The position numbers and the translations under genes are program-made. Below the pieces are notes generated by a model. That model was not told the DNA's origin. It was given only the letters and a program-made list of their open reading frames with translations, and did not search any database. This document shows, piece after piece, positions 29,675-44,213 of a stretch of 64,000 nucleotides of DNA. The DNA is from Edolisoma coerulescens (taxonomy: Eukaryota; Chordata; Aves; Passeriformes; Campephagidae), in assembly GCA_013397115.1 (NCBI GenBank), contig VWZW01006289.1, positions 4,318,826 through 4,382,825 on the forward strand. The letters run 5' to 3'. Every line of letters begins with the position of its first letter. Position 1 is the stretch's first letter.

Positions 29675-29707
29675 TAATGGGTTCATTACCTTACAATGAG
29701 CCCATTA
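29675..29707. repeat. 13-bp inverted repeat with one mismatch
   Basis: TAATGGGTTCATT (29675-29687) faces AATGAGCCCATTA (29695-29707); the single mismatch would be a G-U pair in RNA. The loop is 7 bases. Confidence 0.75.
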
Positions 29708-31856
29708 ATCCATTTAATTCATTTACAAGGCTGAAAATCTGACCAAAGCTTGTTGTAATAAAAATGAAGCAGCAGTTTTCCCTCATTTGACTTAATAATT
29801 TTTAATATCTCTAAAAAGACCCCACATATTTTGTATTATAGAATAGAATATCTAATTTTATAGTTTGCAGTATTTGTAGATTTAAATATGCATTTTATGC
29901 ATTTGCAACATTTATGTTTTGTTTTGAAATTTGGGAAACATATTTGTTTAATTTTTCCCCTTGGCTTAGATATTCTTAAAAGATACTACAGTGAAGTTAC
30001 ATGGTCCACAATCTGTTTGCACATTATGGCAATTAAAAATTATACAATATTGTTGCTGTCTGTATGCAAATGAGAAATGAAATAGCCTTGAGATGATTTA
30101 GATACACCCATAAATCAGACAGGATAAACAAAGTGAGCTTTGCCTCACACAGATGTGACAGCCAGATGTGGCTCTGCTTTTTATTTCATAGCTGTAATCT
30201 GTACTGGATTTAAGTTATTTCCTGAAAAATAAGGCATGCACTCAAAGCTGAAACATCACTAGTTGCTTCAGGTCAGTACTTGTTTTTAGCAGGGATCATT
30301 CCTCTGTTTGGACTCTTTTTCTCTGGGGAAGACGTGAAACAGGAATTGTTGTTTCAGGGCTTTCTTTTAAGAGTTCTTAAGAGAGGCCAGCAGATTTCAT
30401 GGCATCCAGATAGTGGAATAATTCTTTAGTTTTCTGCTTGTTTAAAAGATTCATTCAAATTATTAAATAGTTTTTGGCAAGTGGTGCAAAATGTTTTCAC
30501 TGTAGCAGGTTTGTTTCTATACCACATTAAGTTATCGCTCTTTCAAGCCAAAATTAATAAATATCCCAGGATGATCATGTTTTAGTGTAGAGAGAGTGTA
30601 TTATTGGCAGGGTCCCTTGGTGAAACAGGAAGATTTCATGGGCTTTAGCTTTCACCTTTTTTTGCTCTATGCAGTTGCTAATGCTTTCTCTAGAATTAAG
30701 CGACCAAGTTTTTCCTTGGCATGCACATTCTTCCAATTAAAGGTAATGAGTGAAATGTTGTCCTCAGTTATGTGATCATGAACTCCAAGAACTTTGTGCC
30801 AATTTTATTGGAAATGATGTATGAAAAAATCTAAAATTGTAGCTGTGATTGCCTGTATGAGATTCCAGAAAAGTGCTATCATGTCTCTGTGCATTGTACA
30901 GTCCTTACTCCTGTTGCCCTGTAAATGAAGACCTGACATCTAATCCCTTGTTCTAAATCTAACCTCTGCCTGCTCCAAATTAGTCAAAAAACTCTAGGCG
31001 CTTGATAGCAGGAACCCAAGATACTGATGCTTTCACAGAAAAAAAACCAGTAGTCAAACACCCTCCACTTGCAAATGGATGAAGAAGAAAGATGACCTTA
31101 AAAGTTGATAGCGTGTCAACTTGTTTAGGCTTTCCTATTCATCTGCTTTCTGTGGGCTTTTCCTCTATTCAGACGCTGCTTTTCCTGGATTGTCTGGCAG
31201 CTACTAGGCAGTCATCAGCTCTGAACCTCACAGCTCTTCCTTGCTGTAAATTTGAGTGTTCTGAAACAATGGGTAAAGAGCTGTATCAAACTGTGTTATG
31301 CTCATTAGGCCTTAGGCACTCTGAAGACCCTCTTTCTCTTCAGAGGGCAGCACAACTAGATCTGTGGAGTTAACTCGAAAACATTTCTTCTAGTCCTTTT
31401 TCCCATATGCTCTAAACAAAAGGTCTGCTTGGTACATGTTCAGACTTTCAAGGCCTCCTTTAACTCTACCTAACACAAGTTATTTGGGCTCGTAAATTTT
31501 GATTCTTTTTAGGGGTTTATGACTCCCAGCAATCTATATGGAAGCAATTTGGTAAGTAAGAATTGGATCAGTTCTCTTTGTCCCTTTATAAAGACATGTT
31601 CTTGAAAGAACATATAGTAATGCTATCAGCTAGACCGAGGATATAAACACCTGGTTTGATACCACTCCATTAGAAAGTAACATGGGCATGAAGCATGATC
31701 CAGCTGTCTTGGAGTTTTCTCTGTGAAGATTATCTGACTTCAGTTTTAGACATGGTCATGGATTAAGAACTGAAAGCTATAATTCAGCTTCTTCAGTTGC
31801 AGTATTCAGCATATCAAACCGGGTTTAAGGGCCAAGGTCTTTCCAAAGAAGACCTC

Positions 31857-31902
31857 TTTCCTTTTTTTTCCTTTTTTTTTTCTTTTTTTTTTTATTATTT
31901 GA
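31857..31902. repeat. poly-T tract with C interruptions
   Basis: Three T runs of 8-12 bases separated by C or CC, ending in TTATTATTT. It could be the reverse complement of a retroposon tail, but no element body is recognisable beside it. Confidence 0.85.
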
Positions 31903-34900
31903 TGAACCTTGACCTAGGTCAGCTATTTACCTGGTGTATATTTCATATTTAGTTTTTGTTAGGTATTATTATCTTGGATAATGTGGCTAGTTCCTGCTAA
32001 TCTGGAAAAGAGAATAAAAACAGCAGTTGTAATTTGCTTATTTGGGCAGACAGGAGGTTAGCGAGTAAAGCAATGTTGGCATGGGAGAGTTCTCAAGTGT
32101 AATGACTCAGTATTAATTTAAAAACAGACTTAGAGAGTGGTCAGTTTACAATATGTAATCTGTCTGAATAGATTGGCCTGCAAACCTACACTACTTTTGC
32201 TGTGTTTTTCAAAAAAGTGGTTTGTCCTGGGACATGGTAAAAGGGCAGATCCTGGCTGTAGCCCAGCTAGAATGGTTCTCTAATAAACAAGTGTCTGTTA
32301 TTTTGTCATGACAAGTATTACAGGACTCCTTTTCAAGTCTGTTTATTGAATTTATAATATTAGGTTCACTTTTAAAAGTCAATTCAGGTCCCACGTAAAC
32401 AAGGTAGCAGAAACACAACCCTACTTATTATTACTGATTTTTACTTCAGTCCACCACTTGCATTTATTTCCACCATGGTGAACAATCTCCTTAATTTGTC
32501 ATCTCATAAATCAAAAATTGAAAACTTTTTTATGTATTTCAACACCAAAAATTCAGGGTGGTTTACAAATAGCAATCCTGGATGCCGCTGAATATTTTGC
32601 TCTTGGGTTTATTTTCAAAACTATGAAATTTCAAAATCCAGACTTAAGAGAAAGATCTGACTGGCTAGAAAAATGTGTACTTTAAATAGAGAATGTGGTT
32701 GGTTTAAGTCACAGTATTTTTGAGAAAGACTACATGAGCCCTCTGTAGATGTCTTTATAATGAGCTTCCACATTAATTTTAAGAAATCAGTATGATGTGC
32801 TGCTTGCAGATTATAATGTAATTCTGTAATACAAATTAGATCAGCTTTGAATGTCTTTGAAATGTAGTGTGTTAAAAATGGTATGTACAGGTTAAAAGAT
32901 ACAGATTCAGAACACCGGGATTTACATGAAATTATCACACATGCTTTGATAGAGTCCTAGACTGATTCAAAAGAGCAAGTTTCATATGAAGCTGTCTCAT
33001 TTTCTTTGATAGCCACCTTGATCTTTATGCAGTCATCTATTAATTATATTACAGATAAGGTAAATAAAAGTGTTGAAATATTGAGATCACAGCCTCCTTT
33101 TTTCTTGTGAAGACTAAAGGTATGCTTCTATGAAGTCAGTGAGCAACGGGGAATGATAAAGGTATTCTTTAGCTGTCAGACAGTATTTATTTTGACACGT
33201 GACTGAAAGATCTAGAGTTCAATAGCTAAGAGCATAACTGAAAGGGTAAAACTTATATGTGATCTAGACCAAAAGTGCTATAAGACAGTCTATGGATTTT
33301 CCAGGGTCAATGCAGTGGGTAACACTACGAAGGTTCTCCTGGTGGAGTTATATTTCATTTAGTTCTCACAAGACTATGCTGTGAGCCTCATCCTGCTGTG
33401 TGCTGATCACACCATACAACTGCCACTACCACCACTCTGCATTCCAGCGTGTTTCCTCTCAGGTTTGGCCTCTCTAATTGCCTCACACAAACAGCTTGAA
33501 AGCTTTAACCCTGTTAGTTCTAGAGGAGCCCATCATGCTTATTACAGACTAAACATAGGAAATTTGCTTATTTTATCAGCGTTCAGGATTTAGCAGTGTG
33601 GATTTTGAATGTAGAAATTTTCCGACTTTTTTTTAAAGGCAGCAACATTTAGCTAATAAGGTACAGTGTAACTGTTACACAGATGTCACTGAAGAATACT
33701 CTGTCTCAAGAAATTGGCTTGTTTGCTTACTCTTTAATTCAGAATTTTGCAAAAGCAAATTCCTTTGCTTTCAGTAAGCCTTAATAGAAACGTCTAACCT
33801 ATAAAAGGTATTTATCACTGTAGGGATGGAATATTCAGCTGAACTAAATGCATTTGTTCACTTTAATGTTAAATTCCAGTGTCCTGTCCTCTGTAGATAC
33901 AGATAACAGAACCTGCCACAGAAAAAAAAAAGAAGTGAACAAATCATGTGTATCTCTTCTACAACAATAGCTTGATTTAAACAAACATACAAGTCCCTAT
34001 ACAAAACCTCTGTGGGTGCAATAGGTTTAGTTCAATTCATTGCTTATATAGACATTGGCATTGTCTGAAGATGACTCAAGAAGTCTTCTTTATTTCTTTA
34101 TTTTTCTTTAGGAGATGTCTGTATATATTTAAATTTTAAACTGATATTGCTAACATTGCATGATATGGCTCACTGTGAGATCATCAAAAGTTAGTAACTA
34201 CACCTCTGTCTCCATTGATGTGCTAAAAATGTGAACCAGCCATATGCTCATAAAGCACCCTAGATTGCTGAGTTCATTGTTGGTGCATTTCTTCTTTAAG
34301 CAATTCTTTTCCTAGCTCAGTATGTTTCAGTCATAGTCTTTAAAGGGTTTATTGTCCAAACATGGGTATCATTCCTACCGCCATTGATGATATTTATGCC
34401 ATAAATACATGAAGAGGAAAAACAGTCCTTATGCTTTTAAGAGTAGTTTGTATAAATATTGCAAGAAGAAAATTATTCAGAACCCTGTCCAGTATTTTTC
34501 TGTACTAAAATTCTTTTGTAAACTCACTTTGTAGTCAAGACAGATGAGTTTTTTGTAAGTTTATTTTTCTCAAACCAAGGAATGCAATTAGGTGACTTTT
34601 ATCTAAAACCTAAATCTGCTGACTTGCTGCTAAAGTTTTGTAAAATAAGGAGGTAGGCAATGGTTACAGTAAGAATTTCCTAGACTACAACTGTATATGC
34701 GCAAAATGCCTAATTTTCTGTTTTTCTCTACAGAATAATTATGTGGGAAAACTGTGTGAAGCATACAGTAGCTATAGGCAAACTGAAGAGACCATGGAGA
34801 ATGAAAGGAAAGAAAGATGGACCCAAATCCCCTGAAAAAAAAATTATAGAAAGCTGTAAAAAGCATTATTCTTCTTACAGGATGACCAAGTGGTATCCTC

Positions 34901-37900
34901 TGCTAGATAGGTTTTCATCAAAGTCAATGTTATGCTATGTATGTTGAGATCATCTTTGGTACAAGACAAAGAGCGGTAACATCTGTGCTTGAAAAATCAG
35001 TGATTTAATGTAGCAAAGTACTAATGTAGAGAAGGGAGCTTATTAAGTAAGTATGCATGTTTTCCATAAAACAGAACTGGAGTATTGCCAACAAATGATG
35101 AGCACTTTGGCTATAAGAACGTAGCTTCAACAGGTTTCCATTCATAAGCTAAATTTACTGTAAAATACATTTTCTACTGGGTATGAATGTTCTTTGCTCT
35201 TCTGGCCTTTGGGTGATTTCTCAGTCAAAACTGAAAAGTGATGTGTGTTTATAAGTCATGTGCATGCTTGAAATTTTTTAAAACTACATCCTGAACTACG
35301 TATCAGACCACACAAGGTATGCTTATATGGACAGCTTAAAAATACCCAAGACTTTGCTATGCAGACTTACCCTTTTTGGTTGTTGGGTTTTGCTAAACTT
35401 TCTCAGGGATGGGGTAAGGGGAAAGGGGATTAAAAAAAACCCAAAAAACCAATTTTCATAACTCCCATACCATGCTAGTAGAAATATTTTAATTTTCAGA
35501 CACTTTATGTAGTAGAAAAGTAACACATTCTGTTATTAGTGAATATGTCTGTTAAAAAAATTTTTAAATCCTTAATTTATTTTCCCTTCTTAATAAGCTT
35601 ATATATACACTAATTAATATATACATTTCACCTGCTGTTTGGGTGCTTGGGGAGTAGGGGAGTTATTGTTGTTGGTTTTGTTTGATTTGGTTTTTAGTTG
35701 TTAAAAAAAATTATCTCTAAGTCATTCACTGAAGTATCAAATTCAGAAGCAAAGACTTTCCAGAGTATCTCCAAATGGTTCTGGATTATCTGACACAGAC
35801 CAACATCTCATACTAAAATAGCCATGATATGGCCAAAGAAAAACACAGTGCACAAACTAGCTGGGGACCCTGGAGTTGCAGTCAAAATCTCTTTTGATGT
35901 TCTAAACTGATCCTTGTCCTTGCAGCTGTGAAAGCTGGCACTGGCATGCTACTTGTTGATGTGCGCAGACACGAAACTTGTGATAACACCATGAGAGTCA
36001 TTAGAGAGGGGCTGACATCAGGTGACCTCTTCTAGGTGGCAAAGCAATTTTCAAGTAGAACATCAGCCTTCAAGGGCAAGTAGCAGATGAGCAGGAGACG
36101 GATTGTTTTTTTCTGGTTTATAGTTTGGGTTTTTTTTACTTCCATACCTTTTTTCTACCTTTTACAACCAGTACTTTCATTTCCTATGGCCTATATCAAA
36201 AAATAAGCAAAATCCACTGATTTTGTTTGGATTGACTGTGGCTGAGCCCTTTAAAGTAGAATACTGGAATATTTGTAAGCTTTCATACTGGGATTTTATC
36301 CTTAGTATAATTTTCTTTCTTGGATAGCTTCCATGTTAAATGTAGCTATATCACACATTAATACACTATAGAAAATATTTTTAAATATGGGCTAACAGTT
36401 ACTTTTTTTCTGCTTGGTTAAAAACTGTGTGCCTTTGTTTGAAAGTAAAAATACGTGTTTTCTTGCAGGAAAAAGCTATATCCACAACACTAAAAGACAC
36501 AGCAAGGTACAATATCCGAGATCAGCTGGGGAATCCTGAGACAATGTTGCATTGAAAAATTATTAGAAGACCTTGATTTATCATACATTTTGAAAGGTCA
36601 CTCACCCTGTGATAACAAAAGTTGACACTTCAGACTCCAGCTTCCTCTTCCAGATCCTATGTGTCTGAGCAAACCCAGCAGTGTAGCATACCAGTGACTA
36701 CTCAACAGTTGTCTGTACCTGGTGACCTCAGACCAAGCTTCATCTACTCCTTAGCATACCCTGTTCCAAAGCTGTAGTGCTTTTTATGTTGTGCACCATT
36801 GCTGTAAATGCTTTTCAATACAAAAGCAAGCTTCAAAAGGAATATTAAACCATCTCACAATGCATATATATCTGTAGCGCACAAATAAGAAAAAAGTTGC
36901 ACTGCCTTTTCCACTAAATCTACAGAATATCCATCTAAAACAAAACAAAGAACATTTTTGCAGCAAGTATGGGTTCATTCAGAGTTGATTAGAAGGCAGA
37001 AATTATACACAGAGCCATCCATAATAATTATGCCATTTTTACAATAATTCATTCTTGTTCTAATTTTCCTGCAAGGTAGTCATGGGATGCCCCTGTAACT
37101 CCCACTGATATATTGACATAAGAAGTTCTGAAAGTTTGTCTTTCTCTAAAAATACACTTGTACTAGCTGAACTTCCTGATCTACTTCTCTCCCCAAAATA
37201 AACAATGAGTGTGATCTGTTTGCATTTGAGAAGAAGTTGCTCTGAATATCCTTTAAGTACTTTTGTAGAAGTGCATTTAACTGCACATATTATTCTAATT
37301 TTTTTATTATGCAATATTCCCAATATGAAAAATCCAAAGGATTTAATTGGAACATAAAAAACCAATATCCTTAATATGATATGTTTAAATTTAGTAATTA
37401 TATTTAATATTTTAACATTTATGAAAATCCTGAATTACAATAGATTATTTTGGAAAAGATCCCATGTTATTTGTTCCCTAATAATCCCAGGGACATTTGA
37501 CTTTTTCCAAAAGAAATATAAATCTTATTAAAAAAACTTTAGAAAGTTGGTGTGTATATGTCTAGAGAGAGGTTACTTTCCTTTTCATCTTTTCTTCATC
37601 CAAATTCTGATTTCTTTGCCTTTGTCAACTTAAATTAGGCTTTTAATGTTATTTTAGCGTTTTTTATTTAATATGAACTGAAAATGGTCTGGGCCTAATG
37701 TTAGCACAGCTGTGAAATTTGATTTTTATCCTCGTTACTAAAGGACTTGCGGGAGTTTAAAGATTTTTATAACAGTGCTTCCTAAGGAGGTAAAAACAAT
37801 CAATATAGTACCACTTTAAAAAAAAAAAAAGTAGATAATTTGCACAGGACTCTTGACCATAGCAGTGACTAAATAAACACTAGGTACAGTCACCCACTGC

Positions 37901-37984
37901 TTGTAAGCTGGTAAGGATAATTTAGCCATTACCATCCACTCCTGCTTTTTATGCATCCAATTCTGGCACTGTGACAGCAGCTCA

Positions 37985-38600
37985 AATGTATTTCATGGAG
38001 TCATGTGACAATTGAGTAGAAAGAACCTCTGGAGGTAATCTGATTGTGCAAGGCCTCCTGAAACTGGGCTGCTCAGGGATATGTCCAGCATAGTTATGGA
38101 TATCTCCTCAGAGGATTCAAGAAATTCTTGTATTCGTTTGAAAACCTTTGTGGAGAAAAGATTCTTCATAATATCTAAAAGTTGTACCTTCCATCCGTTG
38201 CTTTCTATCCTGTCACGGTGCAGCTGTGGCTAAAACCTGGATCTGGCTTTTGACATCCTCCAGGGGAGATGGAGACAGCAATAAGATCTCCCTTTCACAT
38301 GTTCTTCTTACTGAGCAACAAAGATCTAAACATCTCTGCAGGTGTACTGCACCCCAGCCCCTGCTCAAACTGGTGGCCCTCGGATGAGCTCTCTCTGGCA
38401 AGTCACTGCCTGACTTACACTACCTGGGGAGCACAAAATGGTCACAATACTCCAGGTGTCTGTCCTTCTCAGAGCTGAGCAGAGGGGGACAGAGAATTCC
38501 TTTGATTTGCACCTCCCCTGGTCAGCTCACCAACACCCTTTGTTGGGAAATTATCTCCAGTTTTTCTTCAGAAATGTTTTGGTTGCAGTGAAGAGTTGGC
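37985..38600 (-). mobile_element. CR1 LINE 3' fragment, antisense to the plus strand
   Basis: Reading the plus strand gives the reverse complement of avian CR1 3' landmarks in order: AAAGAACCTCTGGAGGTAATC, GGGCTGCTCAGGGATATGTCC, GGAGAAAAGATTCTTC, CAATAAGATCTCCCTTTC, GTGGCCCTCGGATGAGCTC, CACAATACTCCAGGTGTCTG and GAGCTGAGCAGAGGGGGACAG. Divergence is high and the element looks 5'-truncated; the right boundary is soft. Confidence 0.8.
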
Positions 38601-40450
38601 CATTGTTGGAAGCATGCTGCCTGCTGCTGAGCAGGACAGAAGTGGCCAAGAGGACGCATATAGGGCCTGTGTTATTGTGGGGTAGGCTGATTTCTCTCCA
38701 GTTTCTCTTTCTCCCGTACTCCTGCCTGCAAAAGTGTGCTTGTTTTGCCTAGCCAAGACAGGTACTCTGAGCTCTCATCTTCTCTGAGATGACGGCTACC
38801 ACTTCTTAGCCCCCTTCAGAAACATGAGCCTTCAAGCTGGAAATAAGCCACCTGCTATCTCATGGCAGCAACAAAGGAGAACCCCAGAATGCTATCCCAT
38901 GGCCTGGTTGCTCCTTGTCATCTGCACTCTTTGCAGCTTTACATGGTGCACAACCCACTTTCAAAAGCATCCTTCTGCCTTTGCCTGTGCTCCCAGCACT
39001 TAAGCTTTTACATCCCACACTGCTTTCTCTGGAGTCCTGATCAGAGCCTGCTCTCTGGAATCAGCCTCTGGGCAGTTTGGGGAAACACCTGACCCCTATA
39101 TGTTGCCACAGTTTTCAGCCAAGTTTGTCTAGTATCACTTTATTTTGGTCAGATCCTCTCCTGGCTCTGTGTCACCCAAAGGTGGTGGGTGCACCACCAA
39201 GCACTGAGGGGGCTGGAGACCTACATCTGCAGAAGCCAAAGTAATTTTGCAATATTACAAAGGAAGTCAGGTCCTCTCCACCCAGCTTCTTCAACAGCTG
39301 GTATAGAAGAGATCCGCTTCTTCACTCTACAGAGGAGAGCAGAAGCACTGCAGGTCAAAAAGACGGTATTACATGAATGGCATTTTTGACCACCAGGAGA
39401 TGATGTCCAGGCGGCAAGGCTGGTGCCTGTGTCCTGCCTTCAGGATAACCCACTACCCTCCATCCCAGCTAATCACTGGCAGGTGTTTAAGCCACCTTTC
39501 ACTGCCTCAAGACACTGAGCCCAGGCTAGGCCAAGTTGTGGACTACAGATGCTTCCCGTGCCGGCAGAAGAAAGCAAGCAATGAATTTGTCCCTTCTGCA
39601 GGAAGTTTGTTTCTTCTTTCTGGAGGAAATCTCAGCCGCCAGAGCCATGTACAGGCAGCATCTGTACCTCCTGCTGGTCCCTCACCATCTCCTCTTCAAT
39701 GTCATCTCAGTCTCCAATGGATCTGGGCCCCTCGTGACCTCAGAGCAAAACTGTTTTGTCACCTGATGCATTCATTTGTTCTCCTCATGCATTCTTTTCT
39801 TGCCCTTCCTCTCCATATCCTTCCTCCTAGAGGCTTTCTCCCTTCAGCTTGTTAAGCCTTGGCAGGCAAAGGAGCTGGAACTACTTTTCCAGCAAAGAGT
39901 GGATTGTCTACTGCAGGTTCTCAGGAGTGAGGTTGGTCTGGCCACTTCTCATCAGGTCTTTGTGGAAAGATTTAGTTAAGGGGGCAGGCTTGTGACAATC
40001 TTCCCCAAGCTGAACGGGGCTCTGGGGAAATCCTCTTTCATCAGAAGGTCGATGTAATGTTTTTCACGCTCCAATCAGAGCTGGCAACAAACTCAGTTTT
40101 CTTCCTTACAGTCCTGACTGCTCCAAGGCCCCTCAGTGATCACAGATGTGACACACTCAGCAAATTGAGGGGATAGTCCTGTGGGTGGACTTCTTTCAAG
40201 GGCTTTTAAGGTACAACAGGTTACCCACTATGGTCTGTCAGGTGGCTGGTGACAGCAAGGGGCTATTGAGAGATATGTACCTCTATTTCCTGACTCCGGG
40301 ATTTGAAGTCTTCCATCAAAGCCACCCACTAAGTGGCTTCTCCAGGAATGTCTGGAAACGTCTCAGTATGCCAAGGAACCTTCATCCCAGTTCTGTGGGA
40401 AAGCTTGCACATATAGTCCTTGTTTATCATTCTCTCACACTTGATGAGTT
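38601..40450. other. unexplained block of higher GC
   Basis: Next to the antisense CR1, GC rises to roughly half for about 1.85 kb and then falls sharply near 40450. The plus strand is C/T-rich with several overlapping frames, the longest 160 codons (39373-39855), none resembling a known protein. CpG is scarce, so it is not a CpG island. It could be an old unrecognised retroelement body, a retrocopy or a non-coding transcript. Confidence 0.5.
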
Positions 40451-42709
40451 TACAAAGAGAAAATAGAAAATGTCAGTAATGATAAGTTTCTTACGAACAT
40501 TTAGAATTAATCAGACAGAGTACTTGTTCCATGTGTATTCCAAGATCTGTGTGCAATGGTGAAAATATAACATTAAAATAAAATATATTTTACAATTATA
40601 TTTTCAATAATTCTATTTTCAACTTTTATCACAATTTTTAACATTTTTTGACTGTCTACATGCTTTTTCTTGATAAGACAAGTATTGATCACTCATGATC
40701 AAGGCTTCTGTCCTTTTTTGAGAGGTAATTTATAAAACCTTAAATAGTCCACAAGACCAAAATTATATGCCATTTTTCTTATATTATGGTATACTCTATT
40801 TAACTAATAGTATAATTAAAATCAATAATCTCAAAAATGCAGTCTGGTAAACTATTTTAGGTAATGTCATTACTTCTTTAAAGTAGTGTTGAATAGCTCT
40901 TTCATGAAAACTGAATAGTCTGTTTCACATTCAGTTAAAGGTAATAATAGAAGTTAATCCTAATAAATTCCAACAAATGAAAAAAATTTAGATTAATACA
41001 CCATGCTGTTTACTTAACCACTTAAAACCTGTTATGTACCTGGAGCTGAACTTCAGAAAAGATTCACAGAATTGTGTTTTAAATTATGTAGAGGGGTGTA
41101 ACACTGTCTTTTCCATCCTTGCTAAGAAGCAGAATATTGAAAAATCACTTCCACATAAACCCACAACGAAACTTTGATAATAAATGTGTCACACTAGCAA
41201 CTACAGAACAGTAAAAGCATAGTTATATAGTTGTACTTTTACTTATGGCCATAGAGGTTAAATACAGGGATCTGGCAAAAGAAACTGTCATTCTATTTAT
41301 TATCTGACCTTTTAGTTAGTGTAGTCAGGTGGTTGTCAGAAGCACTCTGTCTTGGTTTTTGACAGAATTAAAATCTATTTTTTTACTAAAACCATCCTGG
41401 ATAAGCTTACATCAAGAAGTAGCTTTTCTATGTTACTAGAAAAACAAAGGTATTTACTGTCTACATGAAATCAGTTACTCGTCAGGTCTTCAACAAGTAA
41501 CACCACTGAATGTGCTACAGCTAGAAACTAGCATTGTTTAGATGTAATTTTTATATTCACTGGTTTTGGTTATATAAAAAAATATCGCTGTATGTGTATG
41601 TGAGCTGTACACTGGTATGTAAAGCAGAAGAAAAAAACAATTGATAAATCTTTGTACATTTTGTATTTGATGTACTTGAGGGAAAATAAAAGAAAATTTA
41701 AAAAATAAAAAAAACCCCAAAATTTGAAAATATCTTGGTCCATTTCTCTTAACAAATTTTATCTGAGGGACTAAAAATAGCCTTTACTAGATGTGCTTAT
41801 CTTCTGTGAGCCATGGTTTTTTTTCTGAGTGTTTGTGCAGACGCACAGAACTGGAGGGACAACATAAAAAATTGTCCAAAAAAGACATGGTAAAAGACCT
41901 GACAAGAAGACAAAATTTAATTCCAGAAGCATCAAGGACCCAAGTGCTATGATGCATTTTTTACTCTCTGAGTTTTTGCTCACAGCTCTTTATAATTATT
42001 CCAGCTGATACTACAGTGATTGTGGAGGTAGACCTACCAAAATGTGTGTCATTAACAAAACTAAAACATGCATAGCCTTTGCTGATTATAATCCATTCTT
42101 ACTCTTGAGAAGGTGTTGACCCATATGCTACATGACTTCCTTCTCTGCTTTGAAAAGCAGTAGAGGGTTGTTAGATTCCACCTAAGGAACCTGTTACAGG
42201 CCCAGAAGAGACATATGCTTAATATCACATTGGGATATCTGGAAGGATTTCTTTACTGTATAAAGAAACACAGTAGTCACTATTCTTCCACTTCATTAAC
42301 AGCACTTAGTTGCTTCAGCTTTGAAATGAGAATTTATTACTTTCCAGTCTAAAGATGAGTGAAATATTGGCAAGTAAAGAAAAATCTGAGAACATACACC
42401 TTTGTTTTACGTGCTCAGAAATCTCTGAATAGTCCCACCACAATTATAAAACCAGGGAACACCCTTCCTCCTAAATTAGGTAGCTGCTGTAAAGCTTCAT
42501 TTGTAACAGCTTTTAGAATACAAAACGTCTTTGAAGAGATACTGACATATATCTGAGAAAACATTTCCTCTTTATTTAAACATCCTGAAGGTATGAGGAA
42601 GAGGTCTGTAGCTTACCCCGTCAACAAAACCAAGAAAACTTTAACATCAGGGACATAGGTAAAAAGTAGTAGTTATGAAATACCATATATGTTTATGTGA
42701 TGTTGCCAT

Positions 42710-42737
42710 CAACATATATTTAGCCAGATATATGTTG
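42710..42737. repeat. 10-bp inverted repeat
   Basis: CAACATATAT (42710-42719) and ATATATGTTG (42728-42737) are exact reverse complements around an 8-base loop. AT-rich, so less surprising than the others. Confidence 0.75.
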
Positions 42738-42994
42738 TCAGGATAAAACTTCAGGGAAGGTAAAAATTCAGGCTTTAATAGACTTGAGAAGCAGTGCTTG
42801 AGATCCTATGCATTAAAAGTGTACGAAGTGTGTCTTACTCCAGTTATACAGAAGTGGAACTTCACTGTTTTCTGGCATGAAAGTAGAGTATTTTAGAGAT
42901 AAATCAGACCTCTCTACTTCCTACAAGTCTAACAAAGTCTTCTAAGGCAAATTAAACAATGCAAAACACACCACAACCTCACCTTTCCCCTGCA

Positions 42995-43016
42995 CCCCCC
43001 CCCCAAAAAAAAAAAA
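42995..43016. repeat. C10-A12 homopolymer junction
   Basis: Ten C (42995-43004) followed directly by twelve A (43005-43016). Prone to sequencing and assembly error. Confidence 0.9.
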
Positions 43017-44213
43017 TCTCCTAGATCCTGGAACAGCTTTGTAAAAAAATTAAAAATTGACTTATAGTTCATATATATACTGGTTTTAAGATATACTTCT
43101 TGAAAACATCATGAAAGTGGAAAAGAAACAAAAGTTATACTTATTTTGTAGTGACCTGAATTTAGCATCAGATGCTAAAATCAAGACATGAAATTTTGGT
43201 AGAGAGATAAAAGTCGGAACAGAGACCTGACCACATGCCGGATGATATTAGTGGCAGATGTGATCGTCAGAAGTGAGATGGCATTTCCTCTGAATAGGCG
43301 AATGTACTCTTCAAACTTTGATGTTAACATGATTAGCAATGAAAGTATGCTTTGTTCCTTTGCCTTCACATGGTCTCAATATTGGCAGTTATCGTTTACT
43401 TGTATTTTTAAATCAAATATTATCCTGCCCTGTATTCATGTGCAGATGCTTTGCACAATGCTGCTTTTTCTGTTGGACCTAAAAGAAAACTGTGAATCAT
43501 TGTACTGAACAGAAGCTAATTTTTTTCTCTCTTTTACTCAATCCACACATTTGTATTTCCTAGTTTTATGTTGGAAGCCACAGTACCATGCTTTCCACAC
43601 AACACCAATATTCCTATTACTTTGTTCATTGCCCTCAGAAAGCTATTAATTGACTGCAAACACAACTTTATTGCAAAATGACTGCAGCTTTATTAAGCAA
43701 CAGGAATTACAGGCAATAACATAATCAATAGAACATTAATATATCACATAATTAAGCAGTTCTTACAAGCTCTGCCTGTAGCCTTAAATATATAGAACAT
43801 CATTGTGACCAGTGATAGCTGTTGTCCAAAACCAATTAAAATTATGATTTCTAGAGTGGGAAAATACATATCCTCCCTCAATTGAAGGGAAAACTTCCTG
43901 TTTATCCCATACACATCCTCATTAGTCACCTAAAAATTCTCATTTTAAAAAATAACAGTTGTGTGAGATTGTTACTATACCACAAGTTAGAACAGCAAGG
44001 TATGCTCCTGAGAACATACTGGGATTAACTTTTTTATTTGAAATTCTATAAGTTCACCTGGAAGTCAGTGATGCTTCCTGTATTTTGCACATTACTTGCG
44101 TGAGTAAAGATGGCACAACAAACAAAATGGATAAAATATTAATTCTTGCACATTAGATTACCACTGAATGTCTTTCAGCTGCTGCAATATATCTGGGTGT
44201 ACTTACAGAGTTC

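Larger units (their letters stand above)
27251..37984. other. T-rich intergenic desert
   Basis: No gene seen. The plus strand is notably T-rich from about 27.5 to 31 kb and open frames are Phe/Leu/Ile-rich as a result. Contains the inverted repeat at 29675, the octamer-bearing stretch near 28.4 kb and the poly-T tract at 31.86 kb. Confidence 0.7.

Noticed and set aside
39373..39855. 160-codon plus-strand frame
   Set aside because: No recognisable domain, overlapped by other frames, in a C/T-rich block; better explained by composition.
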